64,000 nt of DNA from Peteryoungia wuzhouensis (GTDB lineage Bacteria; Pseudomonadota; Alphaproteobacteria; Rhizobiales; Rhizobiaceae). The stretch lies in contig NZ_QJRY01000002.1 of assembly GCF_003205195.1 (NCBI RefSeq), forward strand, positions 186,001 through 250,000, written 5' to 3'. Numbering within the stretch: the stretch's first letter is position 1; every line of letters begins with the position of its first letter. Positions 26,554 through 36,192 of this stretch are shown piece after piece. The position numbers and the translations under genes are program-made. The notes under the pieces were generated by a model. That model did no database searches, had not been told where the DNA came from, and was given only the letters and a program-made list of their open reading frames with translations.

Positions 26554-27528
26554 TCAGCCGTAGGAGAGCAGCGCCAGAAGCCCGATCAACGCGGTCAGAA
26601 GGCTGCCGGCCGCATAGAAGACGGAGACTCCCCTATGGATATCGACAAGCGTGGCATCGTTTCGCCCGCCGGCATGCATCATCGGCTCGCTCACCCGCAC
26701 GCCGCCATAGATGCGCGGACCGGCAAGCTGAAGATCGAGGGCACCGGCCATGGCCGCTTCCGGCCAGCCGGAATTCGGCGAGCGATGCAGGCCGCTGTCA
26801 CGCAATGCCGCCGAGAACGAGCACCGGCCCGCCGAAGCACCGAGCCTGATCGATGCGGCAAGCGCGATCAGGCCCGCCGAAAGCCGTGCAGCCGGCCAGT
26901 TGGCGAGATCATCGAGCCGGGCCGAGGCCCAACCGAAATCGACGAATCGATCATTCTTGTGCCCGATCATCGAATCGGCAGTGTTGAGCATCTTGTAGGC
27001 GAGAAGTCCCGGCAAGCCCGCGACCGCATACCAGAAGACCGGCGCCACGACCCCATCGGCAAAATTCTCCGACAGGCTTTCGATGGCCGCACGGCAGACG
27101 CCGGATGTATCCAGCGTGTTCGGGTCGCGCCCGACGATCATCGCCACCGCCTGGCGCCCACCTGACAGACCGCCGATGCGTAAACCATCGGCCACGGCAA
27201 GCACATGATCGCCGAGGCTTTTTTGCGCAAGAAAGACGGCGACGACGACGATCTCACAGACAGCGCCAAACAGACCGAGTGCCGGGGCCAGATGCGAAAG
27301 GGCCGCCCCGCCAAGTGCGGCAAGCGCCAGAAGCACGAGGATGCTCACGACACCATTGAGGCGCCGGCCGATGGCGGTAAAGGTTGGCCGGTTCAGCCGC
27401 GTCTCGAAAAAATCAATGCCCTTGCCGAAAACCACGACCGGATGCGGGAACCGCTGCCACAACCAGGGCGGATCTCCGACGAGACGATCGAGAATGAGGG
27501 CGGCAAGGAGGAAAAGCAGATGGATCAT
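26554..27528 (-). CDS. cobD: Adenosylcobinamide-phosphate synthase CobD (CbiB)
   Basis: Inner-membrane enzyme of 324 residues that attaches the aminopropanol-phosphate arm to adenosylcobyric acid late in B12 synthesis. The N-terminus LLFLLAALILDRLVGDPPWLWQ followed by HPVVVFGKGI is the CobD/CbiB hallmark (D-R-x-x-G-D-P, HP), and several membrane segments follow, with ESLSENFADGVVAPVFWY in the conserved centre. It overlaps cobC by 4 bp (ATGA, 27525-27528), so it is the last gene of cobA-cobB-cobC-cobD. The name follows the aerobic-pathway convention; Salmonella CobD is a different enzyme. Confidence 0.94.
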   Translation of the reverse strand: MIHLLFLLAALILDRLVGDPPWLWQRFPHPVVVFGKGIDFFETRLNRPTFTAIGRRLNGVVSILVLLALAALGGAALSHLAPALGLFGAVCEIVVVAVFLAQKSLGDHVLAVADGLRIGGLSGGRQAVAMIVGRDPNTLDTSGVCRAAIESLSENFADGVVAPVFWYAVAGLPGLLAYKMLNTADSMIGHKNDRFVDFGWASARLDDLANWPAARLSAGLIALAASIRLGASAGRCSFSAALRDSGLHRSPNSGWPEAAMAGALDLQLAGPRIYGGVRVSEPMMHAGGRNDATLVDIHRGVSVFYAAGSLLTALIGLLALLSYG

Positions 27529-28529
27529 GCGCCGGACTTAGTCCATATCGCAAGCGCTTCGGCAAGCCGGCGATCACCCGCTTCATCGGCCGCCAATCCG
27601 AAGCGCAGCCAGTCCGGTCGGTAATCGAACTTGCGGGTCAGAATGTGGTGACGGCAGAGATGGGTGTGCAGTTCCCCTGCCCTGGCATGTTCGACAAGTG
27701 TCAGAAGCCCGGCATCGCCACGGACGACGAGGCCCGTACCGCGCAAGACGCGATGGAGAGAAGCGCACCGTTCCGCGATGCCGGCTCGAATCGGCGCGAC
27801 ATCGGAGCCGAGGAAATGGGCAGCCAGAGCAAGAGCCGGCCCTGATACGGCCCAGGGACCGAGCCAGTCGGCAATTTGCGCGACAAGATCATCGTCGGCG
27901 ATGACAAAGCCGAGCCGGATGCCGGCAAGGCCGAAGAATTTGCCGAAGGAGCGAAAGACGATGAGGTTCCGCTGCGTGGCAGCCGCCACACTGAGCTCCG
28001 GCAGCGCATCCCCGAAGGCTTCGTCGACGACGATATAGCGGCCATCGCGGGCGAGATCCTGGGCCAGTCGGGCGAGCCGTTCCGGCGGATAGGCCCGCCC
28101 GTCGGGATTGTTCGGGTTGACGACGATGACGAGGCCATGGGTTGGCGTGACGGAATCGAGATCGGCGATGCGATCGACGGCCATACCGGCCTGCTCGAAG
28201 ACGCGGGCATATTCCCCATAGGTCGGCCAGAGAATGGCGACACGCGCGCCGGGGCGCACAAGGCGTGGAAGAAGCTGGATGACGGACTGGGTGCCGGGGA
28301 CCGGCAGCGGCAACCGTTCGCCGGAGCGGTAATAGTGGCGGGCGGCGAGGCGCGCGGCCTGCTCTAGCTCCCGATCCGGCAAGCGGTGGAAGGCGCGCGG
28401 GGAGATCTCGGGCAGCGGCGGCGGGCATGGATTGATGCCGGTCGACAGGTCGAGCCAGTCTTCGATCCGGCCGCCATAGAGGTCCGCCGCAGCCGCCAGA
28501 CCGCCACCATGCTGGATCGGCGCGCTCAT
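27525..28529 (-). CDS. cobC: L-threonine-O-3-phosphate decarboxylase CobC
   Basis: PLP-dependent enzyme of 334 residues of the aminotransferase class I/II fold that supplies (R)-1-amino-2-propanol phosphate for B12 assembly. Visible features are NPNNPDGR, the aspartate in VVDEAFGDA, and the PLP lysine in SFGKFFGLAGIRLGF. It overlaps cobB upstream and cobD downstream by 4 bp each, consistent with coupled translation and with its product being used by CobD. Histidinol-phosphate aminotransferase is the main look-alike; the cob context settles it. Confidence 0.92.
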   Translation of the reverse strand: MSAPIQHGGGLAAAADLYGGRIEDWLDLSTGINPCPPPLPEISPRAFHRLPDRELEQAARLAARHYYRSGERLPLPVPGTQSVIQLLPRLVRPGARVAILWPTYGEYARVFEQAGMAVDRIADLDSVTPTHGLVIVVNPNNPDGRAYPPERLARLAQDLARDGRYIVVDEAFGDALPELSVAAATQRNLIVFRSFGKFFGLAGIRLGFVIADDDLVAQIADWLGPWAVSGPALALAAHFLGSDVAPIRAGIAERCASLHRVLRGTGLVVRGDAGLLTLVEHARAGELHTHLCRHHILTRKFDYRPDWLRFGLAADEAGDRRLAEALAIWTKSGA

Positions 28530-29830
28530 GCGGCTTCTCCGATCCGGTCGATCAGATGCATGTAGGACCCGCAGACACGGCCCCTGACCAAGCCGACCGC
28601 ACCAAGAGCCTGGCCCGTCGCATCCTCAGCCTCGAACAGGCGTTCGGCATCGCCTTCCGAGATCACGGTCGAATAGTGGAATTCATGGGCGGAGAAAGCA
28701 CCGGCAAACATCTCTGGTACCAGCGAGCGGAGCCGGCGATAGCCGAGATGGCGCGAGCGCTGCGCATAGCTGGTCGTCAGCGGCAACAGGCCCAGCATGG
28801 CATGGCCCTGGCCATCGGCATCGATAAGGCCGTCCCCCAGAACCATATAGCCGCCGCACTCGCCATAGACGCGCGCCCCACGCGTGGCCGCCTCGCTCAT
28901 GCCGGCCTTGAAGGTGAGCGCGCCCGCAATCCGGCCGGCATGCAGCTCCGGATAGCCACCCGGCAGATAGACCGCGCCCGCGTCTGTCGAGGGGGCCTCA
29001 TCGGCGATTGGCGAGAAGAAGGAGATCTCTGCGCCCTGCCGCCGCCAACCGTCGAGCAGGTGGGGATAGGAAAAGGCGAAGGCGATATCGCGGGCAACGG
29101 CGATGTGTTGGGCGAGTGGCGGGACGGTTGCCGTTTCAGGAGGAGGTGCAGACCCAGTTGACCCTTTCGCAAGCGCCATCAACGCGGCGAGGTCACAGCC
29201 TTCCTCCACAGCCGTCGCAGCAGCCTCGATAAATGTTTCAAGACCGGCGTGTTCGCTGGCCTGGACGAGACCGAGATGCCGCTCCGGAAGATGCAGATCG
29301 GGGTTCGAGCGCAACACGCCCAGCACCGGAAGGCCGGTATCCGCCAAGGCAGCGCGCAGCATGCCTTCATGCCTCACGCTGCCGACCTTGTTGAGGATCA
29401 CACCCGCAACCCGGACATCTGGGCGGAAGCAGGCAAAGCCGGTGGCGATGGCGGCGACCGATTGTGACATTCGTGCACAATCGATCACGAGGATGACGGG
29501 AAGTGCCAGAAGGGCGGCGAGATCGGCGGCGCTCCCGGTGCCATCTGCGGCGCCATCGAAGAGCCCCATCATCGCCTCGATGACCAGCAGGCCTTCGTCA
29601 GAGGACCGGGCGGCCTGGGCGCGCAGCAAGGCCGCTCGCATCGCCCAGGGATCGAAATTGAAACAGGTCCGGCCCGAGGCGGCTGCATGAAAGGCGGGAT
29701 CGATATAATCGGGTCCGGCCTTGCCCGGCGAGACGACGACGCCGCGGCGCGACAGCGCCCGCATCAGCCCGAGCGTCACCACCGTCTTGCCGGAACCGGA
29801 GGACGGGGCCGCGATCAGAAGCCCGCTCAT
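28526..29830 (-). CDS. cobB: Hydrogenobyrinic/cobyrinic acid a,c-diamide synthase CobB
   Basis: Glutamine-dependent amidotransferase of 434 residues that amidates the a and c side chains of the corrin ring using ATP. The N-terminal ATP-binding domain has the P-loop-like APSSGSGKTVVTLGL at about residues 7-21, and the C-terminal class I glutaminase domain has GECGGYMVLG with its cysteine. The ATG at 29830 overlaps the cobA stop by 4 bp and puts the P-loop at the right distance; the longer upstream frame is inside cobA. CobQ is similar but lacks this context. Confidence 0.93.
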   Translation of the reverse strand: MSGLLIAAPSSGSGKTVVTLGLMRALSRRGVVVSPGKAGPDYIDPAFHAAASGRTCFNFDPWAMRAALLRAQAARSSDEGLLVIEAMMGLFDGAADGTGSAADLAALLALPVILVIDCARMSQSVAAIATGFACFRPDVRVAGVILNKVGSVRHEGMLRAALADTGLPVLGVLRSNPDLHLPERHLGLVQASEHAGLETFIEAAATAVEEGCDLAALMALAKGSTGSAPPPETATVPPLAQHIAVARDIAFAFSYPHLLDGWRRQGAEISFFSPIADEAPSTDAGAVYLPGGYPELHAGRIAGALTFKAGMSEAATRGARVYGECGGYMVLGDGLIDADGQGHAMLGLLPLTTSYAQRSRHLGYRRLRSLVPEMFAGAFSAHEFHYSTVISEGDAERLFEAEDATGQALGAVGLVRGRVCGSYMHLIDRIGEAA

Positions 29831-30684
29831 GCCGTGTCTTTCCGATCCACGGCGAAGGGGTCGGGCAGAAGCTTTCGGCCAGACAGAGCACCGAGCCAAT
29901 CGAGCGAAGGCCGCAGACGGACAACCTCGCCGATCACGACGATGGCCGGCGGTTCGATGCCGGCCGAGATCATGTCCGCCTCGGCGCGGCCGAGCGTGGT
30001 CTCCAAAACGGTCTGATCGGCAGTCGCCGCATTGCAGACAAACGCGACAGGTTCGTCAGGCCGACGGCCGGCAGCGATCAGGTTGGCGGCAATCTGGCCC
30101 ATATGTTTCATCGCCATATACATGACGATAACAGGCGAACCACGCCCAATCGCGTCCCAGTCGATCCGGTCTGGCACGACACCGGAGGAATCATGGCCGG
30201 TGAGGAAGGTAACGGCGTGGTTGACTTCGCGGTGGGTGACGGGAATGCCGGCATAGGCGAGACCACCGATCCCGGAAGTGATACCGGGCACGATGCGGAA
30301 CGGCACGCCATGCTCGATCAGGGTCAGGGCTTCTTCACCACCACGGCCGAAGACGAAGGGATCTCCACCTTTCAGCCGCAGAACCCGATGCCCGGCCTTG
30401 GCGAGTTCAACGAGACGGAGCGAGATGTCGCGCTGCTTGGCAGACGGCTTGCCGCCGCGCTTTCCCGCATATTCAAGGATCGCACCCGTGCGCGCGAGCT
30501 TCAAGCATTCCTCATTGACGAGGGCGTCGTGCACGATGACGTCGGCCTCCGCCAGCCCCTTGGCGGCCAGCAGCGTCAGAAGTCCGGGATCGCCCGGTCC
30601 GGCGCCCGCAAGCCACACATGGCCGGGCTCGATCGCCGGCAGGCACATGGGCAGGGCAAGACGCGTCGTGTCACTCATACCCAT
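29827..30684 (-). CDS. cobA: Uroporphyrinogen-III C-methyltransferase CobA
   Basis: SAM-dependent enzyme of 285 residues that methylates uroporphyrinogen III at C-2 and C-7 to give precorrin-2, the branch point to B12 and sirohaem. It shows GAGPGDPGLLTLLAAKGL near the N-terminus, the family's Gly-rich loop, and LKGGDPFVFGRGGEE. The ATG at 30684 has GGAG at good spacing. It is first in the minus-strand cob operon and divergent from cbiD. It is a stand-alone methyltransferase, without CysG-type fused oxidase/ferrochelatase domains. Confidence 0.93.
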   Translation of the reverse strand: MGMSDTTRLALPMCLPAIEPGHVWLAGAGPGDPGLLTLLAAKGLAEADVIVHDALVNEECLKLARTGAILEYAGKRGGKPSAKQRDISLRLVELAKAGHRVLRLKGGDPFVFGRGGEEALTLIEHGVPFRIVPGITSGIGGLAYAGIPVTHREVNHAVTFLTGHDSSGVVPDRIDWDAIGRGSPVIVMYMAMKHMGQIAANLIAAGRRPDEPVAFVCNAATADQTVLETTLGRAEADMISAGIEPPAIVVIGEVVRLRPSLDWLGALSGRKLLPDPFAVDRKDTA

Positions 30685-30791
30685 GGTCTAGGCTCCGGGC
30701 CTTCAAATTGCAATTGTGGCTTGGCGGCTTTCCGCAGCCTCACCACCGCCTCAGCCTTCCGCACCGCGTGGCACTCGCCTATAAGCAAACC
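30685..30791. promoter_or_regulatory. Divergent cobA/cbiD control region with AATTGCAATT palindrome
   Basis: This 107-bp gap must hold promoters for both cob transcripts. It contains an exact 10-bp palindrome at 30706-30715. The gap is too short for a full cobalamin riboswitch in either direction, and I see no B12-box-like core. Confidence 0.35.
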
Positions 30792-31922
30792 ATGAGCAGC
30801 ACGGATCATCAGCAGGAACGGCCGGACGGCGAACGGGTGGAAAAGCCCGAAGGCAGCGCCTTGCGCACCGGCTGGACGACGGGTGCCTGCGCCACGGCCG
30901 CGACCAAGGCCGCGTTCTCTGCCCTGCTGACCGGCGCTTTTCCCGACCCCGTCACGATCACCCTGCCGCGCGGCGAAACGCCGGCTTTCGCGCTGGCGAC
31001 CGAAGGTTTCGATGGCGGCGCTGCCTTTGCGGGCATCGTCAAGGATGCCGGCGATGATCCGGATGTGACCCATGGTGCCACCGTAATCGCGAGCGTGCGA
31101 CGGCTCGCTCCCGGAAACGGCATCCGCTTTGTGGCCGGCGACGGTGTTGGCACAGTGACCAAGGCCGGCCTGCCGATCCCGGTCGGTCAAGCCGCGATCA
31201 ATCCGGTGCCGCGCGCCATGATGGCGGCTGAAGTCGAACGGCTGGCCGAGGCACATGGCATCGCGGCCGATGTGGAAGTCACCATCTCGGTCCCCGGTGG
31301 AGATATGCTGGCCAAGGACACCTGGAACCCCCGCCTCGGAATCCTCGGCGGCATTTCCATCCTCGGCACGACCGGTGTCGTGCATCCGTTTTCCTGCGCC
31401 GCCTGGATCCACTCCATCCATCGCGGCATCGATGTTGCCCGCGCTGAAGGCCTCACGCACGTGCTCGGCGCGACCGGATCGACCTCGGAAAAGGCAGCTC
31501 AGGCGTTCTACCACCTGCCGGATGGCGCGCTGCTCGACATGGGCGATTTCGCCGGAGGGTTGCTCAAATATCTGCGCGCTCACCCGGTTTCACGCCTGAC
31601 TATCGCCGGCGGTTTTGCCAAGATGGCCAAACTCGCCCAGGGCGCGCTCGACCTCCATTCCGGCCGCAGTCAGATCGACAATCTCCATTTTCTTTCATTG
31701 CCTTGCGCGGAAAACCTGACTCAAACTATGCGTGAGCGGATTCAAAATGCCAACACAGCAATGGAGGTACTTGGAATCATGAACGAACTTGGCATCGACA
31801 TCGCCTCAGATATCGCCGAAGGCGCTCGCCGCACGGCCCTGTCCGTTCTCAGGGATGCGCCGGTCGAGGTCGACGTGATCGTCATCGACCGCAGCGGAAT
31901 CATCATTGCCCATGCAAGGTGA
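30792..31922 (+). CDS. cbiD: Cobalt-precorrin-5B C1-methyltransferase CbiD
   Basis: SAM-dependent C-1 methyltransferase of 376 residues in corrin ring synthesis. The N-terminus LRTGWTTGACATAATKAA and the motif PGGDMLAKDTWNPRLGILGGISILGTTG are diagnostic of CbiD. The ATG at 30792 is chosen over a longer frame that begins in the promoter gap. CbiD is usually described for the anaerobic, cobalt-early route, while CobK and CobB-type names belong to the aerobic one. Here it probably fills the step done by CobF elsewhere; this is inferred, because the other ring-contraction genes are outside the window. It overlaps cobK by 11 bp. Confidence 0.93.
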   Translation: MSSTDHQQERPDGERVEKPEGSALRTGWTTGACATAATKAAFSALLTGAFPDPVTITLPRGETPAFALATEGFDGGAAFAGIVKDAGDDPDVTHGATVIASVRRLAPGNGIRFVAGDGVGTVTKAGLPIPVGQAAINPVPRAMMAAEVERLAEAHGIAADVEVTISVPGGDMLAKDTWNPRLGILGGISILGTTGVVHPFSCAAWIHSIHRGIDVARAEGLTHVLGATGSTSEKAAQAFYHLPDGALLDMGDFAGGLLKYLRAHPVSRLTIAGGFAKMAKLAQGALDLHSGRSQIDNLHFLSLPCAENLTQTMRERIQNANTAMEVLGIMNELGIDIASDIAEGARRTALSVLRDAPVEVDVIVIDRSGIIIAHAR

Positions 31923-32625
31923 CGGCACGACCGATCCGCAGCCCGGCAGCGACAGGCCGCAGAAGATCCTGATCCTCGGCGGCACGGCCGAGGCGCGTGC
32001 GCTTGCAAGCCAGTTGGTGGAGGCTGGGCATGCGGTGACCACCTCACTCGCCGGACGCACCCTCGATCCGATCCTCCCGGTCGGCGAGGTCCGCATCGGC
32101 GGCTTCGGCGGGGCGGAAGGACTGGCGAACCACATCCGCGAAAACGGCTATGACCGGATCATTGACGCCACGCACCCCTTTGCTCGAAGGATCAGCGAGA
32201 ACGCCATCAAGGCAACCGCGATGACAGGTGTGCCGCTCGAACAGAGTGTGCGCCCCCGCTGGCGCAAACAGCCGGGCGATCGCTGGCAGCCGGTAAGGTC
32301 GCTTGAAGCGGCGGCACGCGCCCTGCCCCCAGGCGCAACCGTCTTTCTCGCGCTCGGTCGGCAATATCTCGATGCCTTCTCGATCCGCGAGGACTGCCGC
32401 TTCGTGATCCGCATGGTCGACCCACCGGAGGTGGCGTTCGCCATCAACGACTACAGTCTCGTGCTGGGCAAGCCGGCGAGCGATCCGGCACGTGAGGTCG
32501 ACCTGTTCACCGCCCATGGCGTAACCCATCTGGTCTGCCGCAATTCAGGCGGACCGGCTGGTTACGCCAAGCTCGTCGCCGCGCGCCAACTGGAGCTGCC
32601 AGTTATCATGCTGGAACGGGATTGA
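31912..32625 (+). CDS. cobK: Precorrin-6A reductase CobK
   Basis: NADPH-dependent reductase of 237 residues that reduces the corrin ring after C-1 methylation. It shows the N-terminal ILILGGTAEARALASQLVEAG dinucleotide-binding start, IIDATHPFARRISENA and the C-terminal CRNSGGPAGYAKLVAAR typical of CobK/CbiJ. The ATG at 31912 lies within the end of cbiD, so the two are translated together, and CobK acts on the product of the methylation step. It converges on the AsmA-like gene with 16 bp between. Confidence 0.92.
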   Translation: MQGDGTTDPQPGSDRPQKILILGGTAEARALASQLVEAGHAVTTSLAGRTLDPILPVGEVRIGGFGGAEGLANHIRENGYDRIIDATHPFARRISENAIKATAMTGVPLEQSVRPRWRKQPGDRWQPVRSLEAAARALPPGATVFLALGRQYLDAFSIREDCRFVIRMVDPPEVAFAINDYSLVLGKPASDPAREVDLFTAHGVTHLVCRNSGGPAGYAKLVAARQLELPVIMLERD

Positions 32626-32641
32626 GCCAACCGGGCGGAGA

Positions 32642-35600
32642 TCAGCGGAATTCAAAGATCTGGCGGAAGACGCCGGGGGCGATGATCGACAGCGGATTGA
32701 TCACGAGGTTCGGCTTGGCACTCGCCCCGGTCAGCTTGAAGGTGATGCCAAGCAGTCCGCGATCCCGGCCATTGCCGAGAAGCGCGCCGATGACCGGCAG
32801 TTCGCCAAACAGGCGATTGAGCCCATAGGCCGGCATGAAGGTGCCCGTGAGGTCGATCTGCCCGGAACGATCGCGCACGATGCCCTGGAAGGTGGCCCCG
32901 ATCTGCTCGCCGCGCACGATGCCGTTCTCCACGCTCAGCGTGCCATCGACCACCGAGATGCGGGCAAAGGCGCGCTGGAAGCTGGCCGAACTCACATCGA
33001 TGTCCTTGCGGACGGCACTGTTGAGGCTGCGTCCGTCGGCCCCGGCAGGCGTCGAGACGATCGACTGCAGCCGCTCCTCGTTGTTGACCTGGACATTGCG
33101 GACATCGATGTTGCCGCTCCAGGAGCCGCTGCGGATTTCCGTCAGGCGCAGGTTGGCGAGGCCCCCGCTCAGGCGATTGTAGACGTCGAGGAACCGCACG
33201 ACAGCCCCAAGATCGCTGCTGGTAAAGGCGAGTTCGCGCGCGCCCTCGGGGGCGCGCAGCTTGGCAACAACCGCCTGGCCGCTGCCGGTCACGCCGGAGA
33301 AGTCGACCGCATTGACGCGCCCCTTGCTGCCCGAATAGATGATCGACACGCCGGACAGCGCTTCATTGCCAAAACCGACCACGCGGTCGATCTTTCCCTC
33401 GATGCGAACGGACGGTCCTGAACGGTTGCCGTCATCACTCCCCCCACCGTCGCCGCCTTCCGGCTGCTTCAACTTCGAGATGAGGGAACGGGCATCAAAG
33501 GCGCTACCGCTCGCTTTGACGGAATAGACGCCCTTCGTGTTGCGCACGGTCAAAGCAACATTGTCGTCTGGCGCCAATCGGACCTTGGACAAATTCGCCG
33601 CCAGCAATCCGTCGCGGTTGATCTGAAGATCGCCGCTGGCGCCGAACCCGTCGCCCGCCAGAACAAAATTCTCGATCAACGACTGGTTGTTATTGTCGCT
33701 GGTCAGATCGAATTTCGCAGTGGCCCCAATCCCCTGCCCCTTCGTCCAGCCAAGCCACGGCACGGTCAGCGTTGCCGAGCGAAGATCGACCGACACCCCT
33801 TGCTTGCGATCTCCGAGCCAGGTCATTTCGACCGAGACGGGTCCGTCGAGAATACCGCTCAGTCCAGGCACCAGCTTGTTGCGCGCGGCATCATCGAGTT
33901 TGGCACTGATCACCCGTTCCCGTGCGACGGCATCCGGCCCCTTGCGCACCGGTTCGGTGACACGGATATCCATGGGGACATCCTCGACCTTTGCGGTCCC
34001 CTCCAGGCGCGCCGCTTCCGGATCGACCACCAGCAATCCCGAGACATCGGTGACGTTGCGGCCGTCGAACGGCTTCTTGATATCGACACCATCAAGGACG
34101 ACGGCTGCGGTCCATTCCGGAGGCGGCGGCGACTGGTCATCGATCAGGCCGAACCGTGCTTCGGCGTGGCCGGTCACCGGACCTGAGAGATCAGCGGGCG
34201 AAAATTCGGTTCGCTGCATCGCCTGGATCGGCTTGACGGAGACAAGTTCGGCGATGGCGTCTGCAGCCCCGCTGACATCGACGACGAGATCGGCCATCAG
34301 CGGCTTGTCATAGACATTGGCCAGCACGAGGCTGCCACCATCGAGCTTCACGACACGTCCAGACGGGAAATAGGATCCCGCCGACTTGATCTTCACCTCT
34401 GCCCGTTCGCCGACCATGTCGAACCGGCCATAGACATCGCGCAGGGGCGGAATCTCGCCGGTCAGGTTCATGCGCGCATCCTCGATATCGAACCCGATGC
34501 GCAGTTCATCGACATTGAGCCGCACGGCTTGCGGCTCGAGCGACAAGCGGTTTTGCGGAATGAACACGTCGATGGTGCCACGCGGAATGACACCGCCGAA
34601 GATGTTTTGCAGAACCCAGCGACGGGGTTTCGAGGCGATCCAATAGGGCCAGAGCTGCTTCAGCGCGGACGTCTTGAGGTTCTCCACGGCGGCATTGAAG
34701 CGAATTTCGGGTCCGGTGCCGCCGAAGCGGATCTGCAGCTTGCCGTCAAGATTGCCGTTCGGCGTCGACGCATCAAGCGTGTCGAGCTGCAGCATGTTGT
34801 CGTCCACCAGATAACGACCATACCCCTTGAGCGAAAATGGAAAAGGCGTCTCGCCGGCATCGGGGACATCGGCGCGTCCATTGGAAACCAGAAGGTCGAT
34901 CCCGAAACCCTTGCCGAATTCGGGGCCCTCAGGCAACCGGTCGAGATCGATCAGTCCACCCGAAATCGGCAGGATCGTCTTGTCGAGCTGGGCGTTCGAG
35001 TCGGCAATCTCGACGGTGTCCTTGGCAAAGTCGTAGGCGAAGTTGAGGTTGGCGTTGGTGATCTCTTGTGGCTGGCCATCGGAATAGAAGGTGGCGCCCT
35101 GCATGTTGACGCCAAACGACAGTGCGCGGGGCACACTGCCACCCCCGCGTTTTGCCGACAACAGCAGTTCCGCCGAGCCGTCGATGCCCTGTCTCGGGTC
35201 CCCATTCATCGAACGACGGAGCATGAACGGGGTCAACCGGAAGTCTGCGACCCGCATCGTCAGCGACTGCGCCCGTCCTTCGACATTGTTGGTAAGCGCG
35301 GTAAGCTCGGTCTGCTGCCCGTTGACGGAAATCGCCCCGAAGATCGACAGAGAATCGTCCTCGCCGCGCTCCATGGCAATGTCGTCGATGGCAAGCGTGA
35401 GCGGCCGGCCGCTGGCACTGGTGGCAGACACTTCCAGCCCGCCGATCCGCATCCGGTCGAGCCCCCCACGAGCAAAGAAGGCCTGGATCCGATCCAGTTC
35501 GTCAAAAGCGCCTGAGAGGAAGGCCGGCATCGAATCGATCCGCACCTTGTTCAGGTCGAGCGGCTCTCGCTTCGGCAACAGCCTGGCGTCCAGGCTGATG

Positions 35601-36070
35601 CCGTCGCTCACCACCTCGCGCACCGAAAAACGGCCGCCGAGCAGCGCCAGCGGCTCGACGATGAACTTGACCGATTTCGTGAGCGCAACCTGGCGTCCGA
35701 GATCGGCTTCGGTCAGGGTGACATCATGCGCCTCGACCGTCAGCTCCATATTGGCGGAAAATCGCACTTCGGTGGAACCGACCTCGGCGTGGAAATGCGG
35801 TGCAACAGCATCCGCGAGGACCGCCTGGGCACGACGGGCAAGCGCCTGGTCGAGCGTTCCGCTCTCGACCACCGCGTAGACCCCCATCAGCACCACAAGC
35901 CACAGAGCGGACAGGCCGCCGAGCACGCGCAGGACCCGGCGCAGGACCGACCGGCGCGGCGGCGGTGTATGCACGATAAGGGGATCCTCGACCTGCGCGG
36001 ACGGGAGGGCATGCAGCGGCACGATGTCCCGCTTGCGAAACCGTAGCTTTTCGCCCCGGATCTCTGACAT
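32642..36070 (-). CDS. AsmA-like/YhdP-type large envelope protein
   Basis: A 1142-residue protein with one N-terminal membrane helix (about residues 43-66, VLRVLGGLSALWLVVLMGVYAVV) and a long repetitive beta-rich periplasmic part ending in an AsmA-like C-terminal domain (NGIVRGEQIGATFQGIV, then PGVFRQIFEF). Members of this superfamily form long hydrophobic grooves between inner and outer membranes and are linked to phospholipid transport; that role is inferred. The ATG at 36070 is chosen because it precedes the basic cytoplasmic segment; the longer frame runs into the bcp promoter. It stands alone, divergent from bcp. Confidence 0.8.
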   Translation of the reverse strand: MSEIRGEKLRFRKRDIVPLHALPSAQVEDPLIVHTPPPRRSVLRRVLRVLGGLSALWLVVLMGVYAVVESGTLDQALARRAQAVLADAVAPHFHAEVGSTEVRFSANMELTVEAHDVTLTEADLGRQVALTKSVKFIVEPLALLGGRFSVREVVSDGISLDARLLPKREPLDLNKVRIDSMPAFLSGAFDELDRIQAFFARGGLDRMRIGGLEVSATSASGRPLTLAIDDIAMERGEDDSLSIFGAISVNGQQTELTALTNNVEGRAQSLTMRVADFRLTPFMLRRSMNGDPRQGIDGSAELLLSAKRGGGSVPRALSFGVNMQGATFYSDGQPQEITNANLNFAYDFAKDTVEIADSNAQLDKTILPISGGLIDLDRLPEGPEFGKGFGIDLLVSNGRADVPDAGETPFPFSLKGYGRYLVDDNMLQLDTLDASTPNGNLDGKLQIRFGGTGPEIRFNAAVENLKTSALKQLWPYWIASKPRRWVLQNIFGGVIPRGTIDVFIPQNRLSLEPQAVRLNVDELRIGFDIEDARMNLTGEIPPLRDVYGRFDMVGERAEVKIKSAGSYFPSGRVVKLDGGSLVLANVYDKPLMADLVVDVSGAADAIAELVSVKPIQAMQRTEFSPADLSGPVTGHAEARFGLIDDQSPPPPEWTAAVVLDGVDIKKPFDGRNVTDVSGLLVVDPEAARLEGTAKVEDVPMDIRVTEPVRKGPDAVARERVISAKLDDAARNKLVPGLSGILDGPVSVEMTWLGDRKQGVSVDLRSATLTVPWLGWTKGQGIGATAKFDLTSDNNNQSLIENFVLAGDGFGASGDLQINRDGLLAANLSKVRLAPDDNVALTVRNTKGVYSVKASGSAFDARSLISKLKQPEGGDGGGSDDGNRSGPSVRIEGKIDRVVGFGNEALSGVSIIYSGSKGRVNAVDFSGVTGSGQAVVAKLRAPEGARELAFTSSDLGAVVRFLDVYNRLSGGLANLRLTEIRSGSWSGNIDVRNVQVNNEERLQSIVSTPAGADGRSLNSAVRKDIDVSSASFQRAFARISVVDGTLSVENGIVRGEQIGATFQGIVRDRSGQIDLTGTFMPAYGLNRLFGELPVIGALLGNGRDRGLLGITFKLTGASAKPNLVINPLSIIAPGVFRQIFEFR

Positions 36071-36192
36071 GTCCTGGTGATTGTCTCCGTCGATCGATGC
36101 CGCTATCAAGTCGCTCTGGACGACTTCGGAGCGGACTATATATCGAGTGCGCCGACAATCACCCACAAAACAGGCAAAAGAAAGGTTATCCC

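Noticed and set aside
30685..30791. Cobalamin riboswitch between cobA and cbiD
   Set aside because: Only 107 bp for two divergent leaders and no B12-box core; a full riboswitch needs about twice that length on one strand.
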